From: Pseudoalteromonas sp. XMcav2-N
GTDB lineage: Bacteria; Pseudomonadota; Gammaproteobacteria; Enterobacterales; Alteromonadaceae
NCBI RefSeq assembly: GCF_024124545.1
Contig: NZ_JAMXSF010000006.1
Span: 234,422 to 298,421 of the forward strand
Reading direction: 5' to 3'
DNA length: 64,000 nucleotides
Within the stretch, counting starts at the first letter, position 1. Each line of letters begins with the position of its first letter. The notes beneath the pieces are model-generated. The model was not told the origin of the DNA. It made no database searches and saw nothing but the letters and a program-made list of their open reading frames with translations. Positions 19,407-28,432 of this stretch are shown piece by piece. The position numbers and the translations under genes are program-made.

Positions 19407-20102
19407 ATGGGAATGTCACGTAAAGTACTGGTAGTTGATGACGAAGCGCCGATCAGAGAAATGTTGGTGTTTGTGTTGGAACAAAATGGTTTTCAGGCCA
19501 TTGAAGCTGAAGACTATGATTCTGCAATTGCAGCTATGGTTGAGCCTTATCCTGATATGGTGCTATTGGATTGGATGTTGCCAGGTGGCAGCGGTATCCA
19601 GATTGCCAAGAAATTTAAACAAAGCGAATACACCAGACAAATCCCCATTATTATGCTGACAGCACGTGGTGAGGAAGAAGATAAGGTCAAGGGATTGGAA
19701 GTGGGTGCTGACGACTACGTTACTAAACCTTTCTCTCCAAAAGAATTAATGGCACGGATCAAAGCGGTGATGCGTCGTGTATCGCCAACGTCACTGGAAG
19801 AAGCCATTGAAGTACATGGCTTACGCCTTGATCCAATTTCACACCGAGTAACCTCTGCCGGCAACGAGCTGGAAATGGGGCCGACGGAATTCAGATTACT
19901 TCATTTCTTTATGACACACCCTGAGCGTGTTTACAGCCGTGAGCAGCTGTTGGATCATGTTTGGGGCACCAATGTATATGTTGAAGATCGCACGGTAGAC
20001 GTTCACATCCGTCGTCTGCGCAAAGCGATTGCACCACTGGGTCACGATCGCCTGGTACAAACAGTACGTGGTGCTGGTTATCGCTTCTCAAGTAAGCTGT
20101 AA
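19407..20102 (+). CDS. phoB: Phosphate regulon response regulator PhoB
   Basis: 231 residues. The receiver domain has the acidic pair in [11 protein letters not shown], acceptor D55 in [11 protein letters not shown], and the conserved lysine in YVTKPFSP. The OmpR-type winged-helix domain ends with [13 protein letters not shown] and the TVRGAGYRF wing. It activates phosphate-starvation genes by binding Pho boxes. The start is either ATG 19407 or ATG 19413; the second gives [13 protein letters not shown], closer to E. coli PhoB. A Pho box lies upstream, and phoR follows 56 bases downstream. Confidence 0.95.
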   Translation: MGMSRKVLVVDDEAPIREMLVFVLEQNGFQAIEAEDYDSAIAAMVEPYPDMVLLDWMLPGGSGIQIAKKFKQSEYTRQIPIIMLTARGEEEDKVKGLEVGADDYVTKPFSPKELMARIKAVMRRVSPTSLEEAIEVHGLRLDPISHRVTSAGNELEMGPTEFRLLHFFMTHPERVYSREQLLDHVWGTNVYVEDRTVDVHIRRLRKAIAPLGHDRLVQTVRGAGYRFSSKL

Positions 20103-20158
20103 AGCATCCGGCGCTATGGTAGGCTAGCCATGGCGCATTCTCTTTAGGATCATTTTGT

Positions 20159-21487
20159 ATGTATAGGGTGATTGATAAACAGGCGTTATTGAAACGCCTG
20201 TTTTTGTATTTTCTGCCATTGACCCTGATTGGGATCTTATTAGGCGCACCGTTTGTTTTACTCTTTATCGGTGCCATGGTGCTGTTGATCTGGCATTACC
20301 AGCAGCTGTATCGGCTGAGCGATTGGTTGATCAATCAGCGCAGCTTTAACCCGCCTGAGGGATCGGGTGCCTGGGAGCAGATCTTTGAAGGGATCTATCA
20401 ACTACAACACCGCAATCGCAAAAAGCGAAATGAACTGGCGGAATTGATCCGACGTTTCCGTGAAGGTGCCGAAGCGGTGCCAGATGCAGTGATAGTGATG
20501 CAACAGGATCTCAGTATTGTCTGGTGTAACCAACTTGCACTTAAAGTGCTTGGTCTGCAATGGCCAACGGATCATGGCCAGCGTCTCGATAACCTGATCC
20601 GCGATCCTAAGTTCGTTAAATATATGCAGGCTCATGATTTTCATGATCCCCTGGAGATGGAATCCGGGCATGGGGGTGAGCGCGTTTTAGAATTTCGGGT
20701 TATGCCTTACGCTGAGCAGTTAATGATGGTGGTGCGCGATATTTCCAGACTGAAACAGCTCGAGCAGATGCGCAAAGACTTTGTCGCTAACGTGTCCCAT
20801 GAACTGCGTACTCCTCTGACGGTGGTCACTGGTTATCTGGAGATGATGGAAGGCGATCAGATGCCGCCGCCGGCAATGTGGAACAAAGCGCATCACACTA
20901 TGATAGAGCAGTGTAAGCGAATGGACAGTCTGGTTAATCAGCTGCTCTCACTATCTCGTATTGAAGGGCAGCGAAACCAGGACAATGACAAAGCGGTGAA
21001 TGTGCCAGCCATGCTGACGTTAATTCAGACCGAAGCGAATTCACTGAATCAGGATAAGCATCATGAGATTGAGTTTAGTGTCGACCAGGCACTGGATATC
21101 AAAGGATGTATTGATGAACTGCGCAGTGCCTTTTCCAATCTGGTGTTTAATGCCATTCATTACACTAAACCAGGTGGCAAAATCACGGTTAACTGGTACC
21201 TGGATGGCGAACGGCCACGCTTTTCTGTGATCGACAATGGCGATGGTATTGCACCTGAGCACATTAACCGACTCACTGAACGATTCTATCGGGTCGATAA
21301 GGCGCGCAGCCGTAAAACGGGTGGTTCAGGGCTAGGTCTGGCTATCACTAAACATGTCTTGTCTCGCCATGATTCACATCTGGAAATCGACAGCACACTT
21401 GGCAAGGGCTCATGTTTCTCATTTGCCTTCGAAAAAGAAAAACGTATTTTTATGACAAATGCTGAAAGTCATAAAAGTGTCATTTGA
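20159..21487 (+). CDS. phoR: Phosphate regulon sensor histidine kinase PhoR
   Basis: 442 residues: two close N-terminal membrane helices (about 13-47) with almost no periplasmic loop, a charged linker, a PAS domain (about 100-195), HisKA with H214 in NVSHELRTPLT, and an HATPase domain (NLVFNAIHYT, DNGDGI, GGSGLGLAIT). This is the standard PhoR layout; lacking a large periplasmic sensor, it is thought to read phosphate through the Pst transporter and PhoU. It is downstream of phoB in the expected order, with AGGAT before the ATG. Confidence 0.94.
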   Translation: MYRVIDKQALLKRLFLYFLPLTLIGILLGAPFVLLFIGAMVLLIWHYQQLYRLSDWLINQRSFNPPEGSGAWEQIFEGIYQLQHRNRKKRNELAELIRRFREGAEAVPDAVIVMQQDLSIVWCNQLALKVLGLQWPTDHGQRLDNLIRDPKFVKYMQAHDFHDPLEMESGHGGERVLEFRVMPYAEQLMMVVRDISRLKQLEQMRKDFVANVSHELRTPLTVVTGYLEMMEGDQMPPPAMWNKAHHTMIEQCKRMDSLVNQLLSLSRIEGQRNQDNDKAVNVPAMLTLIQTEANSLNQDKHHEIEFSVDQALDIKGCIDELRSAFSNLVFNAIHYTKPGGKITVNWYLDGERPRFSVIDNGDGIAPEHINRLTERFYRVDKARSRKTGGSGLGLAITKHVLSRHDSHLEIDSTLGKGSCFSFAFEKEKRIFMTNAESHKSVI

Positions 21488-21508
21488 GAGTAATTTTATT
21501 GTCATTTG
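21466..21508 (+). promoter_or_regulatory. Pho box array upstream of pstS
   Basis: Three GTCAT half-sites start at 21468, 21479 and 21501, spaced 11 and 22 bases, each followed by AT-rich sequence, as expected for PhoB dimers binding on one face. The first overlaps the end of phoR; the array is 55-100 bases before the pstS start. Confidence 0.75.
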
Positions 21509-21563
21509 TTTTCTGCACAATGTGCTCAGAAATTAAATGGGAAGAACATTTGGAGTGACCCCA

Positions 21564-22532
21564 ATGAAATTTAAAAGCTTAGTTGCCGCAATGGGTGTGG
21601 CTGTAACAACACTGGTATCTGCTCAAGCCTCTGCACTTGATAAGAATCTACCTGAGTACAACAAAACCAGCGGTATCTCAGGTAACTTTTCATCTGTGGG
21701 CTCTGACACGCTGGCTAACATGATGACGTTCTGGGCGGAAGAATACAAACGTATTTACCCTAACGTAAACATTCAAATTCAGGCAGCAGGTTCTTCTACA
21801 GCGCCACCGGCTCTGACAGAAGCAACAGCAAACTTCGGCCCTATGAGCCGTAAGATGAAGTCTAAAGAAATCGAAGCGTTTGAAAAACGCTATGGTTACA
21901 AGCCAACTGAAGTACGCGTTGCTATCGATGCTCTGGCAGTCTTTGTACATAAAGACAACCCAATCCAGGGTCTGCGTATCGACCAGGTTGACGCGATTTT
22001 CTCATCAACACGTAAATGTGGTGCTTCTGAGCAAGTCGAGCGCTGGAGCGACTTAGGCTTGTCTGGCGACTGGGGCAGCAAAGACATTCAGCTGTATGGT
22101 CGTAACTCAGTATCAGGTACTTACGGTTACTTTAAAAAGAAAGCCCTGTGTAAAGGTGACTTCCGTAACAACGTGAATGAGCAGCCAGGTTCAGCTTCTG
22201 TAGTACAGTCAATCTCTTCATCAGTGAATGCGATTGGTTACTCGGGCATTGGTTACAAGACATCAGGTGTGCGTACTGTACCACTGTCGAAGAAAGGCGA
22301 TAACTTTGTTGACGCGACTTTGGACAATGTTGCAAAGGGCAAATACCCATTGTCTCGTTTTCTATACCTTTACGTAAACAAGCACCCGAACAAGCCGCTT
22401 TCTCCAATTGAAGCCGAGTTCCTGAAAATGGTGCTGTCGAAAGAAGGTCAGAAGATCGTAGAGAAAGATGGGTATGTACCACTTTCAAGCCAGCTAGCAA
22501 GCAAAGAGCTTAAGAAGCTAGGTCTGCTATAA
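21564..22532 (+). CDS. pstS: PstS-like periplasmic phosphate-binding protein
   Basis: 322 residues from the ATG at 21564 (TTTGGAG upstream), giving a clean signal peptide [14 protein letters not shown]...ASA. The ATG at 21537 would add nine residues before it. The [24 protein letters not shown] and [17 protein letters not shown] stretches form the phosphate-binding loops of the PstS family (GSxT, arginine and SGT contacts). It captures phosphate for an ABC importer; pstCAB are not next to it, so either they lie elsewhere or this is a stand-alone PhoB-regulated binding protein. A strong terminator follows. Confidence 0.88.
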   Translation: MKFKSLVAAMGVAVTTLVSAQASALDKNLPEYNKTSGISGNFSSVGSDTLANMMTFWAEEYKRIYPNVNIQIQAAGSSTAPPALTEATANFGPMSRKMKSKEIEAFEKRYGYKPTEVRVAIDALAVFVHKDNPIQGLRIDQVDAIFSSTRKCGASEQVERWSDLGLSGDWGSKDIQLYGRNSVSGTYGYFKKKALCKGDFRNNVNEQPGSASVVQSISSSVNAIGYSGIGYKTSGVRTVPLSKKGDNFVDATLDNVAKGKYPLSRFLYLYVNKHPNKPLSPIEAEFLKMVLSKEGQKIVEKDGYVPLSSQLASKELKKLGLL

Positions 22533-22547
22533 GCATTGCATGGAAAG

Positions 22548-22577
22548 AAAAAACCGCTCACTGAGCGGTTTTTTTAT
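22548..22577 (+). terminator. Rho-independent terminator after pstS
   Basis: AAACCGCTCA/TGAGCGGTTT stem followed by seven T, 16 bases after the stop; the A tract on the left could also serve the converging lipoprotein gene. Confidence 0.93.
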
Positions 22578-22602
22578 ACCTGTTTTTCGACAAAAATAAT
22601 GA

Positions 22603-22842
22603 TTAATACAGCGTGCTATTGCGCTGCTGCTGAGTGAGTTGCTCTGCCTGCGCCTTGCATTGATTAAAGGACTCGATGCACCCATCGCTGCACACTTGCA
22701 TAGCCAGAGACTGAGGGTTAGCACGTTGCTCACAACTTTGCTCACATTGATAGTTTTGCTGTGCGCACTGATTCAGCTCAGGGGAGTTCGTATTACTACA
22801 GCCTACCAGTAACAAGGCAATCATTGATATCTGTGGTTTCAT
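22603..22842 (-). CDS. Small cysteine-rich lipoprotein with twin CX3C pattern
   Basis: 79 residues, no family recognised. A short signal ends in LLLVGC, a lipobox with lipidated C15. The mature part has six cysteines, C26, C33, C37, C51, C55 and C62, in a mirror-symmetric order (C-x6-C-x3-C-x13-C-x3-C-x6-C). Such twin CX3C arrangements typically form a disulfide-stapled helical hairpin. It is rich in Gln and Asn and ends in a polar helix. It stands alone between converging pstS and the pan genes. Expected location is the periplasmic face of the inner or outer membrane (Ser at +2 favours outer). Function unknown. Confidence 0.75.
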   Translation of the reverse strand: MKPQISMIALLLVGCSNTNSPELNQCAQQNYQCEQSCEQRANPQSLAMQVCSDGCIESFNQCKAQAEQLTQQQRNSTLY

Positions 22843-22922
22843 GAAACAAGTCCTGCAAGAGAGTATTTAAAGTGAGGATCCCGCGTAAGTTCACAAGGTG
22901 ATACCGGGGATCCTATTCATTG

Positions 22923-23777
22923 TTATGCTTCAGTTAGGACCTGGATATTGTCGATTAGTCTCACCTGATTCAGGTAAGCAGCAGCCAGGATCACAAACTC
23001 ACTGTCTTCCAGTGTAGCAGGTTTTAGGCTGTCTCTTTGGGCGATAGAAAAGTAATCGGGTGTCAGACCTGCTGCTTCGAGTGTCGAGCTGGCGGCTTGC
23101 TCCAGTGCTGCGAAGTCTCGGGCTCCGTCTGCCAACTTTTGAGCTGTGTCATTGAGAGTCTGACAGAGTACTTTTGCGGTGTCTTTTTCTTGCTCTGACA
23201 GGTAGCCATTGCGAGAACTCATGGCCAAACCCGAGATCTCTCGCTGAGTTGGTACTCCGATGATTTCAATAGGCATGGATAAGTCGCGCACCATGGTTTT
23301 TATCACCTGAAGCTGTTGGTAGTCTTTTTCACCAAAGCAGGCAAAGTCAGGTTGAACCAGATTAAAGAGTTTGGTCACAACTGTGGCCACTCCTCTGAAA
23401 TGACCGCTGCGACTACCACCACAATAGCCCTCGGATACGCCTGGTACATCCACATAACTTTGTGTTTCAAGGCCGTTTGGATAGATCACATCAACACTGG
23501 GCGTGAAGACAATATCGGTGTCCAGCTCGGCCAGCCCTTGCTTGTCCTGCGTCAGCGTGCGTGGGTATTTATCCAAATCTTCATTGGCCCCAAATTGCAT
23601 CGGATTGACAAAAATACTGACAACGACTTTGTCTGCCAGTGTCTTGGCTTTCTCTACCAGTGAAAAATGTCCCTGATGCAGATTGCCCATGGTGGGCACA
23701 AATGCAATGCTTTGACCTTGTTGTCGCCAGGCTTTAATTTGACTGCGCAGAGATTTGATTTCTGTAATTGATTGCAT
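22923..23777 (-). CDS. panC: Pantothenate synthetase
   Basis: 284 residues. The ATP-binding HIGH-like motif is in [15 protein letters not shown], and [19 protein letters not shown], the pantoate loop and [14 protein letters not shown] are all conserved, as is MSSRNGYLS (KMSKS-like). It joins pantoate and beta-alanine with ATP. Its start shares one base with the panB stop (TAATG), so the two are translationally coupled. No panD follows or precedes; beta-alanine presumably comes from PanP at 2.7-4.4 kb. Confidence 0.97.
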   Translation of the reverse strand: MQSITEIKSLRSQIKAWRQQGQSIAFVPTMGNLHQGHFSLVEKAKTLADKVVVSIFVNPMQFGANEDLDKYPRTLTQDKQGLAELDTDIVFTPSVDVIYPNGLETQSYVDVPGVSEGYCGGSRSGHFRGVATVVTKLFNLVQPDFACFGEKDYQQLQVIKTMVRDLSMPIEIIGVPTQREISGLAMSSRNGYLSEQEKDTAKVLCQTLNDTAQKLADGARDFAALEQAASSTLEAAGLTPDYFSIAQRDSLKPATLEDSEFVILAAAYLNQVRLIDNIQVLTEA

Positions 23778-24571
23778 TAGTTAAACTCATGTTCCTGAGA
23801 GGGAAATGCACCGCTTTTGACATCAGTGCAGAACTTTTCGACCGCAGCGGGCATATTGCCTGTCTCTGCGAGGAAGTTTTTCGAGAACTTAGGAATATAG
23901 CCCGCTGAAATTCCAACTAAATCATGCATAACCAAAATCTGACCATCGGTATCTTTACCCGCGCCAATCCCAATCACAGGGATAGTCAGTGCTTCGCTGA
24001 TGCGTTTGGCCAGTGCTGATGGGATACATTCGATGACCAGTAGCTGAGCGCCTGCCTGCTCCAGCGCAATGGCATCAGCGATCATTTTCTCAGCCTGGGC
24101 TTCTTCACGACCCTGGATCTTGAAACCACCAAAGACGTTCACCGATTGCGGAGTCAGACCTAAATGACCACACACAGGAATGCCTTGTTGCGTCAGCAGT
24201 CGAATAGAGTCTAGCAACCATTCTCCGCCTTCCAGTTTGACCATATTAGCGCCTGAACGCATGAGCACTGCTGCGTTCTCGCATGCTTGTGCCGGGTTGG
24301 CATAACTCATAAAGGGCATATCGGCTACCACAAACAACTCTTTGCTGCCGGCACGAACACAGCGCGTATGGTATGCAATATCCGCTGTGGTCACAGCCAG
24401 AGTATCTTCGCCACCTTGCAGTACCATACCCAGAGAGTCGCCTACCAGAATGACGTCAACGCCGCTGTCATGGAACAGCTTTGCAAAGCTGGCATCGTAT
24501 GCCGTAAGTGCTGTGATTTTTGTTCCTTCACGTTTTTTCTTGGCCAATGTTGAAACGGTTACTTTAGCCAT
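23777..24571 (-). CDS. panB: 3-methyl-2-oxobutanoate hydroxymethyltransferase (ketopantoate hydroxymethyltransferase)
   Basis: 264 residues starting [19 protein letters not shown] after an AAAGGGGG site. Diagnostic stretches: [26 protein letters not shown], the metal-binding aspartates, the MVKLEGG loop, [10 protein letters not shown] and [17 protein letters not shown]. It makes ketopantoate from 2-oxoisovalerate and methylene-THF, the first committed step to CoA. It lies between folK and panC in the dksA-gluQ-pcnB-folK-panBC group. Confidence 0.97.
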   Translation of the reverse strand: MAKVTVSTLAKKKREGTKITALTAYDASFAKLFHDSGVDVILVGDSLGMVLQGGEDTLAVTTADIAYHTRCVRAGSKELFVVADMPFMSYANPAQACENAAVLMRSGANMVKLEGGEWLLDSIRLLTQQGIPVCGHLGLTPQSVNVFGGFKIQGREEAQAEKMIADAIALEQAGAQLLVIECIPSALAKRISEALTIPVIGIGAGKDTDGQILVMHDLVGISAGYIPKFSKNFLAETGNMPAAVEKFCTDVKSGAFPSQEHEFN

Positions 24572-24626
24572 ATTTCCCCCTTTGTGATCAATTCAAAGCT
24601 GAGCGTACTGTGTCGCCCAGATCTTA

Positions 24627-25136
24627 CTATGCAATCGATTTGGTTATGCGATATTGGGCGACAGCTGTAAGCCCATTTCGTGGCAGTGAAGTGGCAATAT
24701 TGGCCAGCAACTGCCCATTTGGTAAGGTGAGTTCGGGTGCAATTTCTAGCAGTGGAAAGACCACAAACTCGCGTTCACACAAGCCGTAATGCGGCACGAT
24801 TAATTGCTGTGTGTCTATCTGTTCATCGTTGTATAGCAGGATATCTAAATCTAATGTACGTGGTCCCCAGCGCTCTGCTTTTCGGACCCGGCCATGCTGT
24901 AGTTCAATCTGCTGCAGCAGATCGAGCACTTCTATGGCGGGCAGGTCTGTCATAAGTTTAGCAACGGCATTGACATAATCAGGCTGGTCCTGCGGACCCA
25001 TAGGCTTTGAGGCATAAAAGCTTGATACGCTTGCCAGCGTGAGTGATGAGGATGCGCTCAGCGCATCCAACGCATTGCGTAACTGTGCCTCAGGGGCGTT
25101 CAGATTCGCCCCTAGTCCAATATAAACAGTGTTCAT
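24627..25136 (-). CDS. folK: 2-amino-4-hydroxy-6-hydroxymethyldihydropteridine pyrophosphokinase (HPPK)
   Basis: 169 residues, usual length. IGLGANLNAPEAQL at the start, SSFYASKPMGPQDQPDYVNAVA, and RWGPRTLDLDILLYND with the two magnesium-binding aspartates identify HPPK, which pyrophosphorylates the pterin in folate synthesis. The ATG overlaps the pcnB stop (ATGA), so expression is coupled to pcnB. Confidence 0.96.
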   Translation of the reverse strand: MNTVYIGLGANLNAPEAQLRNALDALSASSSLTLASVSSFYASKPMGPQDQPDYVNAVAKLMTDLPAIEVLDLLQQIELQHGRVRKAERWGPRTLDLDILLYNDEQIDTQQLIVPHYGLCEREFVVFPLLEIAPELTLPNGQLLANIATSLPRNGLTAVAQYRITKSIA

Positions 25137-26527
25137 GATTCTGGGTTTGGTTTTCTACGCGGTTTATTTCTGGGACGACGGCGGCGTCTTTCTGAGCCAC
25201 CAGAGCGTTGACCTAGCGCTTTCACCATCTCTTTTTGTCCATTGACGTCCTGTTGCAAATAGTCAGTCCACCAGTTTGCCAGCTCCTGCTGGTCGGTTTC
25301 GCCACTTTCTACCCGCAACAGCAAGAAGTCATAACCGGCTTTAAATCTCGGTTGCAGACTAAGACGGTAAGCGCGCTGGCCACCGCGTTTATCGAGACGT
25401 TGCTGAATATGCCAGATATCCCGCGCGCCCAGCGTAAAGCGTTTCGGCACGGCAATGTGACGGGCGTTTTCTGCCAGAACCTGGCTGATGGCCTGCATAA
25501 AGGCATCATATTCATTCATGCCCTCAGCTATTAATGCGTTACTGCGGTCTCGTAGCGGGAACCATAGTAATGCGGCATAGATAAAGGCTGGGGTGACTTT
25601 CTTATCTGCGTTAATACGCTCGTCCGTATTCGCAAACATTTTTTGGATAAATGTGCTTTCAAACTCACTGTTGGCATTATCCAAGATAGCGTCAACGGCC
25701 GGAAATAGTTGTTTAAACAGGCCATATTTTCTGAGCATCAGGAAGTTAGCTTCGGCTTTGCCACCCAAAAAGAGCTTCAGTGTTTCCTCAAACAAGCGTG
25801 CCGGAGGAATATTAGTCAACAGAGGTGCGAGTGCTTTAATTGGTGCTTCGGTTGGACCTGCAATGGTCATATCTAACTTAGTGGCGAAGCGCACGGCACG
25901 CAGCATACGTACCGGATCTTCTCGATAACGGGTTTCAGGATCGCCAATCAGTTCAATCTTGCGTTGCTCAATGGCTGCAATACCGCCTGCAAAGTCCCTG
26001 ATACTGAAGTCGTTAATCGAGTAGTAAAGTGCATTGATAGAAAAGTCACGACGCTGTGCATCTTCTTCAATGGTGCCATAGACGTTGTCGCGCAGCAGCT
26101 GGCCCTGATCGCTTGACTGGCTGGTTGGATCCGGGTTGTCCTGTGCCTGGTGGTGTCCACGCATGGTTGCCACTTCGATGATTTCACGACCAAAAACGAT
26201 ATGAGCGAGCCTGAAGCGGCGGCCGATTAGCCGACAATTGCGAAATAACTTTTTGACTTGCTCAGGTGTGGCGTTGGTAACAACATCGAAATCTTTGGGT
26301 TCAATGCCTAACAAGATATCACGAATACAACCACCCACCAGATAGGCGTCGTAGCCACCATCTTTAAGTCGGTACAAAACTTTGATTGCATTGGGGCTAA
26401 ATTGTTTGCGCGAGATAGCATGTTCACTGCGTGGTATTAACGCAGGTGTAGCACTACATGTCACGGTTCCTACCGGATCCTTGCCTTTAACTATCTGACG
26501 GCAAAGCTTTATAATTTTGGAAATAAT
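25133..26527 (-). CDS. pcnB: Poly(A) polymerase I, probably using an AUU start codon
   Basis: 464 residues if translation begins at ATT 26527. The nucleotidyltransferase head has YLVGGCIRDILLG and KDFDVVTNATPEQV (DxD), followed by FRNCRLIGRRFRLAH, the RRDFSINALYY motif and an RNA-binding tail ending in a very basic stretch (RRRRPRNKPRRK). The enzyme adds 3' A tails that promote RNA decay. No ATG lies upstream near the conserved N-terminus. A TAGGAG site (26535-26540) sits seven bases before ATT, and starting there gives (M)ISKIIKLCR, which lines up with E. coli PcnB (MFTRVANFCR), itself started at AUU. A GTG at 26533 is only one base from the site. A TTG-started frame from 26602 is unlikely. 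Confidence 0.93.
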   Translation of the reverse strand: MISKIIKLCRQIVKGKDPVGTVTCSATPALIPRSEHAISRKQFSPNAIKVLYRLKDGGYDAYLVGGCIRDILLGIEPKDFDVVTNATPEQVKKLFRNCRLIGRRFRLAHIVFGREIIEVATMRGHHQAQDNPDPTSQSSDQGQLLRDNVYGTIEEDAQRRDFSINALYYSINDFSIRDFAGGIAAIEQRKIELIGDPETRYREDPVRMLRAVRFATKLDMTIAGPTEAPIKALAPLLTNIPPARLFEETLKLFLGGKAEANFLMLRKYGLFKQLFPAVDAILDNANSEFESTFIQKMFANTDERINADKKVTPAFIYAALLWFPLRDRSNALIAEGMNEYDAFMQAISQVLAENARHIAVPKRFTLGARDIWHIQQRLDKRGGQRAYRLSLQPRFKAGYDFLLLRVESGETDQQELANWWTDYLQQDVNGQKEMVKALGQRSGGSERRRRRPRNKPRRKPNPES

Positions 26528-26765
26528 AACCACTCTCCTAACGACCCTGAACAATCCAAATTGCGTGCAATAAAGCGTGCATAATGCACCTATATTCACC
26601 ATACGGCCATAGAACTTGTTTTAGTTTGTATAGTGTAGGCGAATTAACGAGGCCCGCTATCATATACTCAAATGGGGTCAAATTGAAGGAGCGGGGACGT
26701 ATTCATGATTAAAAATCCGACATTAGATTGACAGTCAAGGCAGACACGAAACGATGGGAGTGGGC
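26528..26765. other. Gap between gluQ and pcnB with a possible repeat remnant
   Basis: 238 bases including the pcnB ribosome binding site. Around 26671-26708 the + strand carries AATGGGGTCAAATTG and GGGGACGTATTCATG, which resemble the ends of short repeats found with REP-associated Y1 (IS200/IS605-like) transposases in marine gammaproteobacteria. No transposase is present. The assignment is by memory of such sequences and is tentative. Confidence 0.3.
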
Positions 26766-27710
26766 TCAGGCCGTTAACCCAGTGAAATCATAGTGTCCGT
26801 CGGCTTGCAGCGAGACCTGAATTTCACGGTGGTGTGGTAAGGTACGCAGTGAAAAATGCTGTTCAGCCCAGTGCAGAATATTGTTCACCGAATCACCATG
26901 TAACTCACTGGGAACAGGCAGGCCCAAAAAACCAAGTGCAGCACACAACGCAGGTTGTGGCTTGGTCGTGTTGATGGCGGGCGCGTGGTTTTGTTTTGAC
27001 AGTTTAAACCCCGGTTGTGCTACTGCTAACGACACATGTGCGTATTCTGGGGCCTGGTAGCCCAACTGGTTAAACAGGCTTATCTGACGAGCTGTCGGCT
27101 CCAGTAAATCGGCACCACGTACGACACGCGTAATTTGCTGCTCAATGTCGTCAACCACCACTACCAATTGATAGGCAAACAGGCCATCCCGACGTTTTAC
27201 AATATAGTCTTCTTTGGCCAGAGACGCCGGCAGATTGACCTGCCCCTGCAACAGGTCGTCAAATGCATAGACTGGCTGGGTTTGTATTAGTCTGAGGGCA
27301 TTCCCGTCGGGTGCAATATGGCGGTCCCGACAATGATTGTCATAAAACCCACCACGTTGCTTGAGTGCTTTGCGGGTACAGCTACACGGGTAAGTGAGTC
27401 CGGCATGGTTAAGTTGAGCTAAGATATCTCGATATAACGCATGACGCTGGCTTTGATAGACGACTTCGTCGTCCCAATGCAAACCATATGCTTCAAGGGT
27501 TCTGAGGATCTCGTCCGCGGCACCCGCAACCACTCTGGGTGTGTCTATGTCTTCCATACGGACCAGCCACTGACCTTGGTTGATTTTGGCATCGAGATAA
27601 CTGGCGAGTGCGGCGATCAAAGAACCGAAATGGAGCGCACCGGAGGGAGAGGGAGCAAATCGACCTCGATAGCTCCCGGACAGATAGTCGCTATTAAACT
27701 GGGGTAGCAT
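26766..27710 (-). CDS. gluQ: Glutamyl-Q tRNA(Asp) synthetase
   Basis: 314 residues. A truncated GluRS catalytic core without the anticodon-binding domain: GRFAPSPSGALHFGSL (HIGH-like), the VRMEDIDTPR stretch, zinc ligands in CSCTRK and YDNHC, and a KLSKQN (KMSKS) loop. It attaches glutamate to queuosine-34 of tRNA(Asp). It lies 18 bases downstream of dksA, as in E. coli and many relatives. Confidence 0.95.
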   Translation of the reverse strand: MLPQFNSDYLSGSYRGRFAPSPSGALHFGSLIAALASYLDAKINQGQWLVRMEDIDTPRVVAGAADEILRTLEAYGLHWDDEVVYQSQRHALYRDILAQLNHAGLTYPCSCTRKALKQRGGFYDNHCRDRHIAPDGNALRLIQTQPVYAFDDLLQGQVNLPASLAKEDYIVKRRDGLFAYQLVVVVDDIEQQITRVVRGADLLEPTARQISLFNQLGYQAPEYAHVSLAVAQPGFKLSKQNHAPAINTTKPQPALCAALGFLGLPVPSELHGDSVNNILHWAEQHFSLRTLPHHREIQVSLQADGHYDFTGLTA

Positions 27711-27728
27711 AGCTGAGACGAACGTGTG

Positions 27729-28172
27729 TTAGCCCCGGCCTTGTTGTTTTTCTTTTATTTCAGCGATTGATTTACAGTCTACACATAGATCCGCAGTCGG
27801 GCGGGCCTCAAGGCGGCGAATACCAATTTCAATGCCACATGAGTCACAATAACCGAAATCATCGTCTTCGATCAGTTGTAGTGTTTTTTCAATTTTCTTG
27901 ATCAGCTTACGCTCACGGTCGCGGGTACGCAGTTCTAAAGAAAACTCTTCTTCCTGTGCCGCACGATCGACTGGATCCGGGAAGTTTGCCGCTTCATCTT
28001 GCATGTGGCTCTTAGTGCGGTCAACTTCGTTACGAAGATCGCTACGCCACGCTTCCAGTAATTTTTTGAAATGCGCACGCTGTGCGTCATTCATATATTC
28101 TTCACCCGGCTTTTCCTGATAAGGTTCTAAACCGGCTTGAGCCAACAACCCTAGTTTTTTCTGGTCTGGCAT
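27729..28172 (-). CDS. dksA: RNA polymerase-binding transcription factor DksA
   Basis: 147 residues, canonical length. The coiled-coil hairpin carries the DPVDRA tip with the two functional aspartates, and the zinc finger is CDSC followed 17 residues later by CVDC. With ppGpp it inhibits rRNA promoters and activates amino-acid promoters. A TAGGAGAATGCT site precedes the ATG. The window also contains candidate targets with GC-rich discriminators (rRNA P1, guaBA, tRNA-Trp). First gene of the dksA-gluQ group. Confidence 0.97.
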   Translation of the reverse strand: MPDQKKLGLLAQAGLEPYQEKPGEEYMNDAQRAHFKKLLEAWRSDLRNEVDRTKSHMQDEAANFPDPVDRAAQEEEFSLELRTRDRERKLIKKIEKTLQLIEDDDFGYCDSCGIEIGIRRLEARPTADLCVDCKSIAEIKEKQQGRG

Positions 28173-28432
28173 AGCATTCTCCTAAATCCTTAATAAACAA
28201 CCCCAGCTAACGCCGGCGGCTATAGATAGCAAAATCTTTACCCCTTGGCAAACACTTTTTGCTTGTTAGACCACTCCCGGTTTGAAGGTATGATCGGAAT
28301 CACAAAGTCGCGACGGACGGGGGTCACACTGACATTTGCAGCTATATGGAGGCAAATTTTCTACTTTCAAGCTTAATACTCATTATACTGCACTTTTTAT
28401 GCCCCAAGATCACTGTAACTGTGACGTTCATT

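Noticed and set aside
22578..24626. Hidden panD near panBC
   Set aside because: The intervals are short and contain no frame with the PanD self-cleavage GS motif.
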